Assembly (NCBI GenBank): GCA_027475525.1
Contig: JAMWFC010000023.1
Location: 62,001 to 126,000, forward strand
From: Macrolepiota albuminosa
Lineage: Eukaryota; Basidiomycota; Agaricomycetes; Agaricales; Agaricaceae
Length of the DNA stretch: 64,000 bases
Direction of reading: 5' to 3'
Below are positions 1-9,796 of the stretch, one piece after another; position 1 is the stretch's first letter; each line of letters opens with the position of its first letter. The translations under genes were made by a program, and so were the position numbers. The notes under the pieces were generated by a model. It was not told the origin of the DNA and ran no database searches. It was given only the letters and a program-made list of their open reading frames with translations.

Positions 1-1844
1 CGGTTATTTTTCCAAAATCAATCAATACTTACATCGACTATAGACTCTGCTAAAAACAATCAAAGAATGGCCAAGAGAGATTTATAATATTGACGCAGTT
101 ATTGTTGCTGTTCGGTCAGAGCTGGAGAAAGCAGCCTCCACATCGTCCACGATATCTTCAACCTCAGGTTCCAAGGTCCTCATGGAATGTCTGGCAGAAT
201 TGTACGTGTATATCAGGTCGGATGTATTCCCTTGTTGACCCAACGATGTATAACTGTCAAGGTACACCGCAAATCGTCAGCCTGGAAAAGCCCTCTCTTA
301 CTTCCTGAGGCTGCGAAGACCAAATGTCTTTGACCTCATTCGAGAATACAACTTGTTCACCGACGTGCCCTCTCTTACTTCCTGAGGCTGCGAAGACCAA
401 ATGTCTTTGACCTCATTCGAGAATACAACTTGTTCACCGACGTAAAAGATCAGGTTTTGCTCCTGGTACAATTTGATGACGAGCTCCGGAAACAACGCAA
501 CCTAGATAGGCAAGTACTCGACGACACACGAAGTGACGCAATTACACTTCTTGTCAACAATATACATTCAATACCTGCAAGTTTTGTTTTGTAACAACGA
601 TGTGTATCCTTCCTTATCCTCTTTAGATTGGGCGTGTTGTACAGCAACTCGAGAGTAGTCCATACTACCTCTTTCTTTATCTCGATGCATTAGTAATGGA
701 GAAGGACCCGAATCTGGTCTCAGATTTCGCCGACCTTCAGGTTGGTAGCGTCATCTGTCTCTCAGTTCTCTTATTGATTGGCTGTGCAGGTGAAGCTATA
801 TGCGGAATATGCTACAGCGCGGTTAATCGACTTCTTGCGTGCAAGTAATTACTATAATCTGGAGATGGTGTAGTATCGTCGTCATCCTTCTTTGATTGAA
901 AACCGATTTATCGTTTCGTAGGCCTATAACATTTGCCAGGAAAGAGACCTGGTACCGGAAATGGTCTTTCTGTTGGGCAAGATGGGAAATAATAAGAAGG
1001 CATTGATGCTCATCATCGAACGACTCGGTGATGTTCATCGAGTAAGTCTAGCTCCTTCGTTGAAGAGTTCATTTTCAATATTTCTTTTCAAGGCTATCGA
1101 GTTTGCAAAAGAGCAGGGTGATGATGATTTATGGGAAGATCTTCTCAAGTATTCGGAGACAAGACCAAGTAGGTGACGGGTTTGTGTCATTCAAGAACAA
1201 TCTAACGTCAATCTCCAAGTTTTCATTCGTGGGCTTTTGGAGAACGTTGGAGTTGAAATCAGTCCGATCAGGCTCATTCGACGTATTAAGAACGGGCTGG
1301 AGATACCGGGTTTGAAAGAGGCGTTGATCAAGATTCTCCAGGATTTTCATCTTCAGATATCTTTGCTCGAAGGCTGTCAGGCAATCATGAACAGCGACAT
1401 TTCAGGTTTATCACTCCAGCTGCAAAACAACCAGACACGTGGTTTTTTCCTTGGTAGTAAGTCCTTGTTATTTTTTTCGATGTGATACAAGTCATAAACA
1501 TCGCGGTAGCAAAGAGAACCTGTCCGGTTTGTTCACATTCTTTGCAAGAGGACCCACAATCACTTCTCCTTTTGTTTTTATGCCGCCATGTGGTACATGT
1601 ACACTGCGCCGCCGGAGGTGACCAATTACCTCATCAACCCGATCCTGCTCTGCGTGTTGTAGGTATCAGTCATGGTGCCATGGGACTCAATGGAAGGATT
1701 GCATTGTTAGTGACTTCTCCGTCATTCTGGTAGTGAGATTCAGGAAACTAAATCTGCTTTCAATCCAGTGAGTCAATAGCCCGGTCGAAGCTCAGACAAG
1801 GTTGTCCCGTCTGCCATCAGAGATGCGAAGGACTACGGACATGA
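1..1844 (+). CDS. VPS41: VPS41, HOPS complex subunit (3' part)
   Basis: C-terminal part of the HOPS tethering subunit Vps41, which acts in vacuole/endosome fusion; the 5' end lies outside the window. The exons read as clathrin-heavy-chain-type repeats (ALSYFLRLRRPNVFDLIREY; EMVFLLGKMGNNKKALMLII; FAKEQGDDDLWEDLL; FIRGLLENVG; NGLEIPGLKEALIKILQDF). They end in a RING-like finger whose first half is TCPVC...FLCRHVVHVHC and whose last half is GCPVCHQRCEGLRT, followed by TGA at 1842-1844. Introns of about 50-60 nt interrupt it, for example GTAAGT near 1458. A perfect 77-bp tandem duplication at 290-443 shifts the frame; removing one copy restores it, so I think the gene is intact. Family assignment is confident; exon borders are approximate. 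Confidence 0.9.
290..443. repeat. Perfect 77-bp tandem duplication in VPS41
   Basis: Copy 1 is 290-366 and copy 2 is 367-443, identical base for base, with flanking bases that differ on both sides. It falls inside a VPS41 exon, and 77 is not a multiple of three, so it breaks the frame (a stop follows soon after copy 1). It is the first of five duplications of the same length in this window, probably an assembly artefact. Confidence 0.95.
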
Positions 1845-1965
1845 CTTAGACTCCTGGTTTCTTTGCTTTTTTTCGGCTTGGATACCAGAATTGTATACCC
1901 AGGGGAACCTGAAATACACATACCTAGGATATGCCCAGTGAAACAGGGGTTGTGTTTTTAAGTCT
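1845..1965 (+). repeat. VPS41 3' flank, also present in both CR units
   Basis: The 3' flank just after the VPS41 stop recurs at about 9470-9607 and 24450-24590. Shared blocks include CTTGGATACCAGAATTGTA and GGATATGCCCAG, and resemblance seems to begin around the last VPS41 codons. The copies are diverged but collinear. In the CR units this sequence lies beyond the 3' end of CR1. Function is unknown; it may be a captured 3' flank or a dispersed repeat. Confidence 0.6.
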
Positions 1966-2336
1966 GCATCGCAACGTTCATGGTGTCAAATCCATACCCC
2001 TAATACCTCACTAGCGAAGATCATCAATCGCCAAGAGCCCCCTATCTCCTAACTCCTGTATTGTGTGGCGTAGTCTGACTTTCTTTTTTTCCTTTTTAAG
2101 TGGGTTTTGATCAACTCCTCGACGCAGAATCATATGCTAAGTATGATCATGAACTTTTTCATCGCCTTCGTACAATGTACACTGCCTCAAACGATCCCAG
2201 AGTGGGTCACATTTCCAAGTATAAAAGGCCTGCAATAACTACGATGGCTGCCAAGGTTCCGACCAGCCTCGAGAGCTCGCTTGACATATAGTCTTCACCC
2301 ATCGTTCTCTTCAAACCTACGCTCTACTCAGAAATA
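1966..2336. other. Intergenic, no gene recognised
   Basis: Between the VPS41 flank and the secreted Gly-rich gene. Short open stretches exist (for example 2100-2291) but none resembles a known protein. The 3' part presumably holds the promoter of the gene starting at 2337. Confidence 0.4.
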
Positions 2337-2941
2337 ATGAAGTGCTCATTCTTTGTCTTCTGCGCAGTTCTCGGGCAGGTGCTCGTCACTCCAGCGGTGT
2401 TAGCAGCTCCGACTAATCTGCCGAGGGGTGAGCTTGCAGAGGTCCGTCTGGTGCATTTCAGGAAATAAAGACGTGAATCTGACGTGTTTTATCTGCACAG
2501 AGAGGGTACTGGAACTCTGGTTACAACAGATATTGGCAGTCTTCGTCTCGTTGGAACCCATGGTCACGCTGGAATAGTCGCCCTTCCTACGGGGGCAACG
2601 GCGGAAATGGTGGAAATGGCGGCAATGGTGGAAATGGCGGGTGGGGAAATGGTGGCTGGTGGGGTTCCAGTGGTGGCAATGGCGGCAATGGTGGAAATGG
2701 TGGCAATGGTGGCAATGGTGGCGGTGACAAGTATGGTGGGAATGGAGGAAATGGAGGAAACGGCGGTAACGGTGGAAATGGCGGAAATGGAAGCTGGGGT
2801 GGAAACGGCGGGAATGGCGGGAATGGTGGAAACGGTGGAAATGGCGGGAACGGTGGGAACGGTGGAAATGGAGGCAATGGAGGCAATGGTGCTTACGGTC
2901 AACCTAATGGTATGAATGGGATGAACGGAAGTAACTCTTAG
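2337..2941 (+). CDS. Secreted Gly/Asn-rich (GGN-repeat) protein
   Basis: Predicted 181-residue protein from two exons, 2337-2441 and 2501-2941, joined in phase 0 (donor GTCCGT, acceptor GCACAG). The start MKCSFFVFCAVLGQ opens a classical signal peptide that should be cut near VLAAPT. A Trp/Arg/Ser-rich linker follows (RGYWNSGYNRYWQSSS), then about 100 residues of almost uninterrupted Gly-Gly-Asn triplets with a few Trp inserts, then a tail ending GMNGMNGSNS. The frame was chosen because it alone joins to the signal peptide and keeps the GGN pattern; the other two frames are also open through the repeat. It is probably an extracellular or cell-wall structural protein, perhaps forming polyglycine-type helices. 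No named family was recognised. Confidence 0.72.
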
Positions 2942-3280
2942 TTATATTCCCAACTTCCTTTTCTACGCTATTTGTGATACTACCTATAATTGATTGCTTT
3001 ACTTAACTCACTGGTATTATGTGAGACTGAAAGACACACTGTTCTTCGTAAGGTACCAAATAAACTCAGTCATGTACTCGGTCGCGGATCAAAGCTTTTT
3101 TTATGTATGTTGTCGACAAAGGTGGAGCCAAGCAAGTCGACATAGGTGGAATCTAGGAACATTTTGCCATGGGATGGTAGCGACTTCTTGCCCGATTGTC
3201 CATCAACATCATCCAAGTCGCACTCGGCATCGGCATTTCCTATCGTACACATTGATTTGATTATGACATACACTATCTAT
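2942..3280. other. Intergenic between convergent genes
   Basis: Region between the stop of the GGN gene (+) and the stop of the CR gene (-). It would hold the 3' UTRs of both. No further gene seen. Confidence 0.4.
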
Positions 3281-6092
3281 TCAGCGTTGCTTCGTGCGTT
3301 GCGCATCTGCGCTCTTTTGTGTTTCCGAAGAAAATGACCTAGTCCTCTTCCTCTTCTGACTCGAACCTGGCCTGGTGTTAGGTTGCGTGATGACTGGCGA
3401 AATGGTTGCTTGCATGGATGGCACTTCCAGAAGCCCAGCAAAGAGCTTGCGCCGGGCCGCCAATGGTCTGCCATAGAAGCTCTCAAATCCTTTCGAATCC
3501 AGCAACAAAACGGAGGAGCGGATGGTAGCATCATTGGCGATCGATCTTCGACATTGGGCGCCGACCCAGTCAGCGGGAATGATGAGCGTGAACGAATACT
3601 CCTGACAGACGTCGGCCACCTTCTTGTGCGCATCTTGCACTTTACTGAAAGTGATCGCAGATTTGTCTGACTGCAAAAATTTGGATTGTATGCACAGGAC
3701 ATGCGGACTCGAGGATGCGGGAGTTCGAATGAAGACAAAACTATCAGCGAATTTGGCCTTATCAACATTGAGATATATCGTTGGCTTCTCTTCCTTGGAC
3801 CAGAGACCTTGTAAGTTCTCATGCGAAGCAATCGAAGAAGCGAGCGATTCGAATGTGAAAAGGGAGTTGAGTTGAATTCGTATATTTGTTGTATGTCCAG
3901 TTTCGCCGAAGAGGTCGGAGAGAAAGATGGTGTGTCTATCGGACTCGAACTCTGCATTCAAGCGATATTGAAGCATCCTAGCATCGTCGACCTCGATGAG
4001 TTTCCAATCCATAGACTTGCAGAGAGGGGTGAGACTGGGGTGGTATTGAGCTTCTGGGTCATGTGGCGCAGCGGTGTAAAGTGTAAGAAATGGCAAGAAA
4101 CGGTGCAATTACTTAGCGATCCAGCATCGACGATGGTAATCCATCCGTATTCGAAGAGCTTCGACAATGGCTCCGTTTTGCCTTGAATCGCGAATTTTTC
4201 CCGGACATTGATTACCGAACCTAGATAACTGAGTTGGAAAAGCCTCTTGAGAAGTAGCGAGTCTTTTTTCAGAAGTGTGATATTCTTGCAGAGCTGTCCG
4301 CCATATACGAGATCCACAACTAGATCGAAGACGTCACCCCATCTCCAAGCTTCAATCGACTCGAGTCCTGCTTGAATCGCATCTCGGTGCACCAGACTGG
4401 CGAGTCCTTTCCATGGTTTTGCTGACGCTGTTATTTTATCGCTTTCGTTCTGGATGAAGTGAAGCGCGGCTTGGAAGAAGCGGGTGGGACCACGCAGATC
4501 ATGAAGAAAACGAATTAGTCCGTCGGGACTGCACACCTTCGGCTTTGGTATTACTGGATCTCTGAGCATCGGTTCCTTGACACCGTAGATGACTTCGTTG
4601 ATGATGACAAGCATGGAATCAACCGAAAGGATGGGTGGGGTGTAGCGTTCAATCCGAACTCCTGATAGATTGCCACTGTTCAGCAAGGTCTCGAGTGACA
4701 GACCTGAAAGAATAGGGAAGATCCAGGGTACTCGACTCCTCCTGCGAGAATCCATCTCCGCGACAAGAATACCTACGAGCTCCCGAAGTCGCTCGTATTG
4801 CACAGCCTGCGTTTCGTCAAGGTGAATGACAACGACATTGTCTCCTTGCAGGCGTCTGAGAACCTCAAGAGCGAGACGGACAGGGTTTTCGTGTTGGGAC
4901 AATGTCTCCATAAGAGAAGGAGCCTCAGGCCACTCGTCCCGCGTGCCATCCTTGCTCGAATACGCAAACAGGAGATCGGTAGCAAGGTGAGCCTGCCACC
5001 GATCAGAACCATAGTCCTCCCCTCTACACATAAGATCGATGCCGAGGTACAGATTTTGTTTAGCTGACATGATGACCTTGTGCTTGAGATTATTGACTCT
5101 GTCGAGATCCCAGACGTCATCGCAGATGGTTGGAGTGAATTTCCACAGGTCAAGTGGATGGTCCTCGCATGACGAGCTGATCGTGTTTTGTTGAGCAATG
5201 AGAGAGTCCATTGCATGTATATCTGTCGAGGTACTAGAAGAGACTGTTGCGCTTGAAGGCAAATCAAACACTTCTGCTCGATGCGCCAGGCAATGGAGGA
5301 AACGGGAGCAGATAGCCGTCTTACCAGTGCCCGGAGCCGATCCAATAATGGGGATGGCGAGCTGTTTCAGCCACTCTTTCTCGTAGATATACTTTGCTCG
5401 GAAGCTGTGGAGCATTCGATCCCGGAGCTTGCGAAAAAGACCTTAGCACTGCTGTAACGGGAAACTGTTACCAAGATCCAGCAGAGTCTCCGGAATAGCT
5501 GGAGGGTTGGCAACCTCTGGTTGAGCGCACCAGGCACGTAAACTAGAAGCGAGATATTCGATTTCGGCCTCCCTTGTCTGCCTGATTCCTGTTTCAATGG
5601 GAGGTTTTCAGGTGGCTGTCAATAGAATAAAGTCCTACCTGGTCTGTCTGGCAGCACCACCAGGAAGTGGATCCTGTCTTCCTCATTTGTGGGTGAACTG
5701 GTTTCTTTGTTCCGCCACCACTTGTGAATGTGTTCAAGATTCTTCATTTGAGAGAAAAAGACCTTTTCCTCCATATACTTGGTGAGATCCCACCCATTCT
5801 AGCGAATGCAACAAGTAAGATAAAGATCATCAATGAATGGGTAAGTCATTACCTCCAATCCTTCATATCCCCTGTTGTTGTTGTCGAGCTTGTAGAGTTC
5901 TAAATTGACAGCATCGCATCTGCTGACCTGTGGGTGGTTGCTCCTCTCTTTTTTGATCGCTTTCTTAAGATCAATAACCTTCTCACACCAATCAATCTTC
6001 AATCTGATTGGATCCCTCTCTCCCGCGATGTGCCCTTCGAGGGTGATGTTCTTGGATGGCGGTCTTTTGTTTACCTCTTGAGCGGATGCCAT
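3281..6092 (-). CDS. Crinkler-type protein: Ubl header, P-loop NTPase, REase-like nuclease
   Basis: Predicted 872 residues from exons at about 6092-5853, 5798-5639, 5588-5472, 5441-4113 and 4053-3281; their sum is an exact multiple of three. The N-terminus (ITLEGHIAGERDPIRLKIDW, then VIDLKKAIKKE and AVNLELYKLD) matches the ubiquitin-like Crinkler header. The middle has a Walker A motif GSAPGTGKTA and a Walker B-like NVVVIHLDETQAV. The C-terminal exon has a restriction-endonuclease-like core, an Asp in KFADSFVFI followed by HVLCIQSKF (QxK), and a basic nuclear-type tail RKRTRSFSSE. The CR family is known as effector or conflict proteins with this order of domains. Oddity: an in-frame TAA at 5445-5443 must be removed as a 30-nt micro-intron (GTAACA...CTAAG), or the gene is broken. 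Single copy here, related to CR1/CR2. Confidence 0.75.
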
Positions 6093-7288
6093 AGTGACAG
6101 AGAGCTGATAGATGGTTAAGTGCGTAGATGAAAACAGAGGTGAGGAAGGGCTCATGTGGTAGATGTCTCACCTTTTTCACAATGCTTTCAAGTAGTCCTA
6201 GCAGCCCGCCCGTCTTTTAGTCTTCCTGATGTATTTGAAAACATCTCACTACCGTTCTCTGTTATGTTTCCACTCATGTGCTTCTATCCCTGAACAAAGC
6301 ATCCCTGGCTGTCTGTAGACCTGCTCTCTGCCTTCTAAATCCTCACGATTCCCACTTTTATATAGTTACTGACGAGGCGCAGGTTGCTGCAGAGCGATTT
6401 TGCGAGGCGTTCAGGGATGGTGCATGAAAACATAATCGCCCTGTGTTACGTGCACTTTCATACATAGGTCGACTTTCAGGATTCAGACAGTCATAACGGG
6501 TGCCTCATTAGAGCTGAAGTTATTCGCTCCTTCCTGGGCAGGACCACAATGACGAACGACGGGGTGACGAGCAGAGTCATGGATGTCCGACAAGAAAATG
6601 AAAACTTATCTCAAGAGCTATCCTCCCACGAGTTCACTTGGAAACTGTTAGTATGAAGGAGCTTCAAGTACGAGTCTGCTGTTGGCTCTCTGTGCGGCAA
6701 GTTCTTTTTGAATGCTCTGTACACCAAGGGACAGCGTCACAACAGGTTCCTTGCCGCAAATGTCAAGAACAAAATCTGTTGTGATATGTTGACGACTCCC
6801 CAAATCGTCCAACGATGTAGCCACTTTTCGACACATGCTTTCTCTGAAATATATGTGTACCTCTGTAGACATGCTTCTTATTAAAGCTGAAAACGATCAG
6901 AAACTCTGGTAAAGCACCTTTGCATCTAGTGGTCACCACAGACCTTTAGTTTTAACTATGTGATCACCCATTGGTCCTTCCAGTTAGAAACAGCGTCTAC
7001 ATACATAATTCTCAAGTACAATGAAAGAATGCCTTACGCCAATACCATCGCAAATGTCCCTCTTTCTCTAAATCCGTACAAAGAAGAGAAATAGCCCAAC
7101 ATTCTTGAAGCGACCTGAATAAAACTTACCATTGCTAGTTATAGCAGCATCAATATATTATACATAGACCACGGGGGTCATAGACTGCTCAATTCACAAT
7201 GAAGATGTCATACGCTGTGTTTGAAACATGGATGAACCTACCTCGTCTAGTTCAGTCATGCTCGCCATCAACAAGGTCATTTGATCAA
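6093..7288. other. Intergenic, no gene recognised
   Basis: About 1.2 kb between the CR start and the CDK8 stop. A 74-codon open stretch on the minus strand at 6648-6872 has no recognisable domain and no clear splice partners. The first 200-300 bases should hold the CR promoter. Confidence 0.4.
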
Positions 7289-8930
7289 CTAATGCATTCT
7301 CGCCTTCCTTGTCGGGGCGTGTGTTCCATTGCCCCCAGTAGGCTGGCCGTACGGGCCGCCTCCACTCAAGCTCGCAAAGCTCGCTGTACTTCCTGGCTTC
7401 GACTGAGACTGTCCAAAGTGAGGGCCGCCAAGGGCACCGTGATGCGAGGTGTTTGGTGCAGCAGCAGGCATCATCGACGGCGCCTCGTCTTGTGTTATTC
7501 GTCGATGTGGGGGTATCTGGCTTGCGGGTATACTTTGGAAGACACTGTGAGGCAGGTTGGGTTAGCTCCTTCCTACGCGGGGAATATCCTCAGAGAAAAC
7601 GACACGACACGCACTTTCGAGTGGGCCTTGGATCCTCGTTGAACCATTTATGTTGGAGTGCTTCTTTCGCCGTAAGCCGTTTGTCGGGATCATAAGCGAA
7701 AAGTCGACGGAGGAGGTCGTAGCCGTTAGGCGTACGTATTCTGGATTGAGTCCATTCATGTAGTCGATCCGTGAAGCTTTCAAAAAGGTCAAGTCAAGCC
7801 GATGAAATTATTCATGTGGAGAACTCACAGGTCCAATCGTTTCATATTTTGGTATTCAGGCATGTCGACGACGCCTGGCCAGTCTCTCTCTGGGGGCAAC
7901 GGACATCAGACATGACTTGGTTCAGTAGGCGATCGAAACCCGGACCATTTGGCGTCCCCAAAATCTCAAAGATTTTCAACAACTGATCACGCTGGAACGG
8001 TACATTCTTCTTCGAATCCAACTTGGCCTCTTCACCTTTGAATATAGGCCGCAAACTTGCCAGCTCTGCCATAACACACCCGACAGCCCAGCAGTCGATC
8101 GCTTTGTTATAATGCTTAGCGCCCAACAGAAGCTCTGGGGCACGATACCATATAGTGACTACAACCTTGTCACCCACGAACAGTGGCTGAAGAGGCTCGT
8201 ATATTAGTCTCGCTAGTCCTAGATCTCCGATCTTGACAATTCCACTTGATGTGATCAAGATGTTGGCGGGTTTGAGGTCGCGGTGCAATATATGGCATGT
8301 GTGGAGGTATAGAAGCCCGTTCAGGAGTTGATATATGAGGGATTTGAGAAACGGCATGGAAGGCATGTTCCGGAGAGTCTGCGAGCAGTGATGTATGACT
8401 TGCTGTGAACGTATTTTTAGTTTTTATTTCTGGAGGGACATCAAGTACCACTGACAAGAAAATCATGCTCTGCGTAGTCGAAAACCATGTAGATGGATTT
8501 ATCTTCTAGTATAACCTCCTTTAACGCAACGACGTTTTCATGATCGATTTCTCTATTCAACTGTCGACGAATGTAAGGAAAAGCATGATATCTGTAAACC
8601 TGAAAAACTCACAGCAATCTCACGAATTGCACTCTGGCTAATGCCAGTATAGGTAACGACGTCGCCTTCCTTGTCAGGCTTGAATTTCTTGATAGCATGG
8701 ATTTTGCCATCTTCATCTAAGCTCTGTGCCTTGTAGACGCGTCCATAAGTCCCAGAAGAAATGAACCCAAGAATGTTGTATTTCGAGGTGACGGGGCGAC
8801 GAGCTGCATCGCGCTTTGCGCGATACATTCGCATGGGATCATGCTGGAGAATGTTGGTTGACCATTCATCGAGCATTGAAAAAGAGATACCCGGACGCGA
8901 GGCGGTAGCCAGGGTCAGGTCATGGTTCAA
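7289..8930 (-). CDS. SSN3: CDK8 / SSN3 Mediator kinase
   Basis: Cyclin-C-dependent kinase of the Mediator kinase module, phosphorylating the RNA polymerase II machinery in the nucleus. Exon 1 starts [11 protein letters not shown] and has the Gly-loop [14 protein letters not shown], the catalytic Lys in [12 protein letters not shown] and the CDK8-type helix [11 protein letters not shown]. Later exons give [18 protein letters not shown], the catalytic loop [13 protein letters not shown] in [20 protein letters not shown], and the CDK8-specific stretch [20 protein letters not shown]. They continue with [18 protein letters not shown] and [14 protein letters not shown]. The tail is Gly/Ser/Pro-rich and ends near 7289. 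About six short introns. It looks intact and single-copy. Confidence 0.92.
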
Positions 8931-8951
8931 TGTACATATTGATCAATGACA

Positions 8952-9316
8952 TTTGGGTTATTGACTTGATTGACCGTGAGAGTATAACAATTGACGAAAA
9001 CAGTCGAGAAACAGTCATTAATATTGACTCCAAGACTGTACAAGCCAAACTCCCGTAATGTGAATTGGAGACCACGTTTACGACAGATATATTCTACTCA
9101 ACAAACCAAGGAGAAAAGAAATCCGACAAGCTCAGCACTGACGTTGCTCTCCTCTGCCGCGTCCTCTTCGTCAAAGGTACGGCTGTACTCTTCGAGATTC
9201 TTGCGGATCTGCTTGTGCGGTTCCTTCGTGAGGAGTGTAGGCGGACGAGGACACCAGATGAACTGTTTGAAGCGATTCTGAATGTGTTTGACGATTTCCT
9301 GACCACGGAAATATTA
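8952..9316 (-). pseudogene. eIF3b 3' end, truncated duplicate
   Basis: Diverged copy of the eIF3b last exon and 3' flank (compare 32928-33440). It keeps the part coding QFIWRP..PTLL through the Glu-rich EEDAAEESN segment, but a deletion of about 180 bp at 9128/9129 removes the final residues and the stop codon. Homology ends abruptly near 9316, where the intact gene continues toward FRGQEIVKH. It lies between CDK8 and unit A, in the same orientation as the intact gene 24 kb away. Non-functional remnant marking a rearrangement breakpoint. Confidence 0.85.
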
Positions 9317-9410
9317 CCACATCTTCACGACTTTCCCTATCCCGACGCAGGGGCCAGCTGCACCCAACTCTTCCGCCCAAGCCCGTCGCTGTGCCCTTGC
9401 CGCGTACACC
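9317..9410 (-). other. Unassigned coding-like fragment
   Basis: Between the eIF3b fragment and unit A. On the minus strand it reads as an open, Ala/Arg-rich stretch (VYAARAQRRAWAEELGAA, then GIGKVVKMW) that looks protein-coding but was not recognised. It has no counterpart at the start of unit B. Possibly a fragment of another host gene brought in at the junction. Confidence 0.3.
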
Positions 9411-9796
9411 TTCAGTTGACATTGACCATCTATATGAACATTTGAGACATCTCTTTTGTCACACTGCCTTTTTGAGAGGACTAACTGTGGACACGAGACT
9501 GAATCCCCTGTTTTCTTTGCTGTTTTTGGCTTGGATACCAGAATTGTAACCCTAAAATGCACATATCTAGGATATGCCCAGTAAAACAGGGGTTATGTGA
9601 GTTTAAGATGTTGCACAAAGTCCAGAATGATCTACATATGATAGGAAGAGATGACTACATGAAGCGTGTATGAAAATTAGTATGGTATATAACATGAGAC
9701 ATATGCCATTCATGGCTTTACAGATCTGGATCGGGTATTTACCCTCTTCGCTCATTTTACCGTGTTCACGAGGGGTGTTGGACGAGGCTGCATATT

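Noticed and set aside
290..443. Tandem duplication as creation of a new intron in VPS41
   Set aside because: Intron gain by this route needs AGGT in the repeated unit so that splicing restores one copy; the unit has none. The same length at four other places favours an assembly cause.
2564..2902. Long Thr/Ile/Pro-rich and Phe/Pro-rich frames on the minus strand
   Set aside because: Antisense shadows of the GGN repeat; a triplet-based repeat leaves every frame open. No start or domain support.
7199..7642. 147-codon + strand frame
   Set aside because: Opposite to the last exons of CDK8/SSN3, which have clear protein support.
8952..9316. Independent small + strand gene
   Set aside because: Sequence aligns with the minus-strand eIF3b last exon at 32928-33440; the + frames are shadows.
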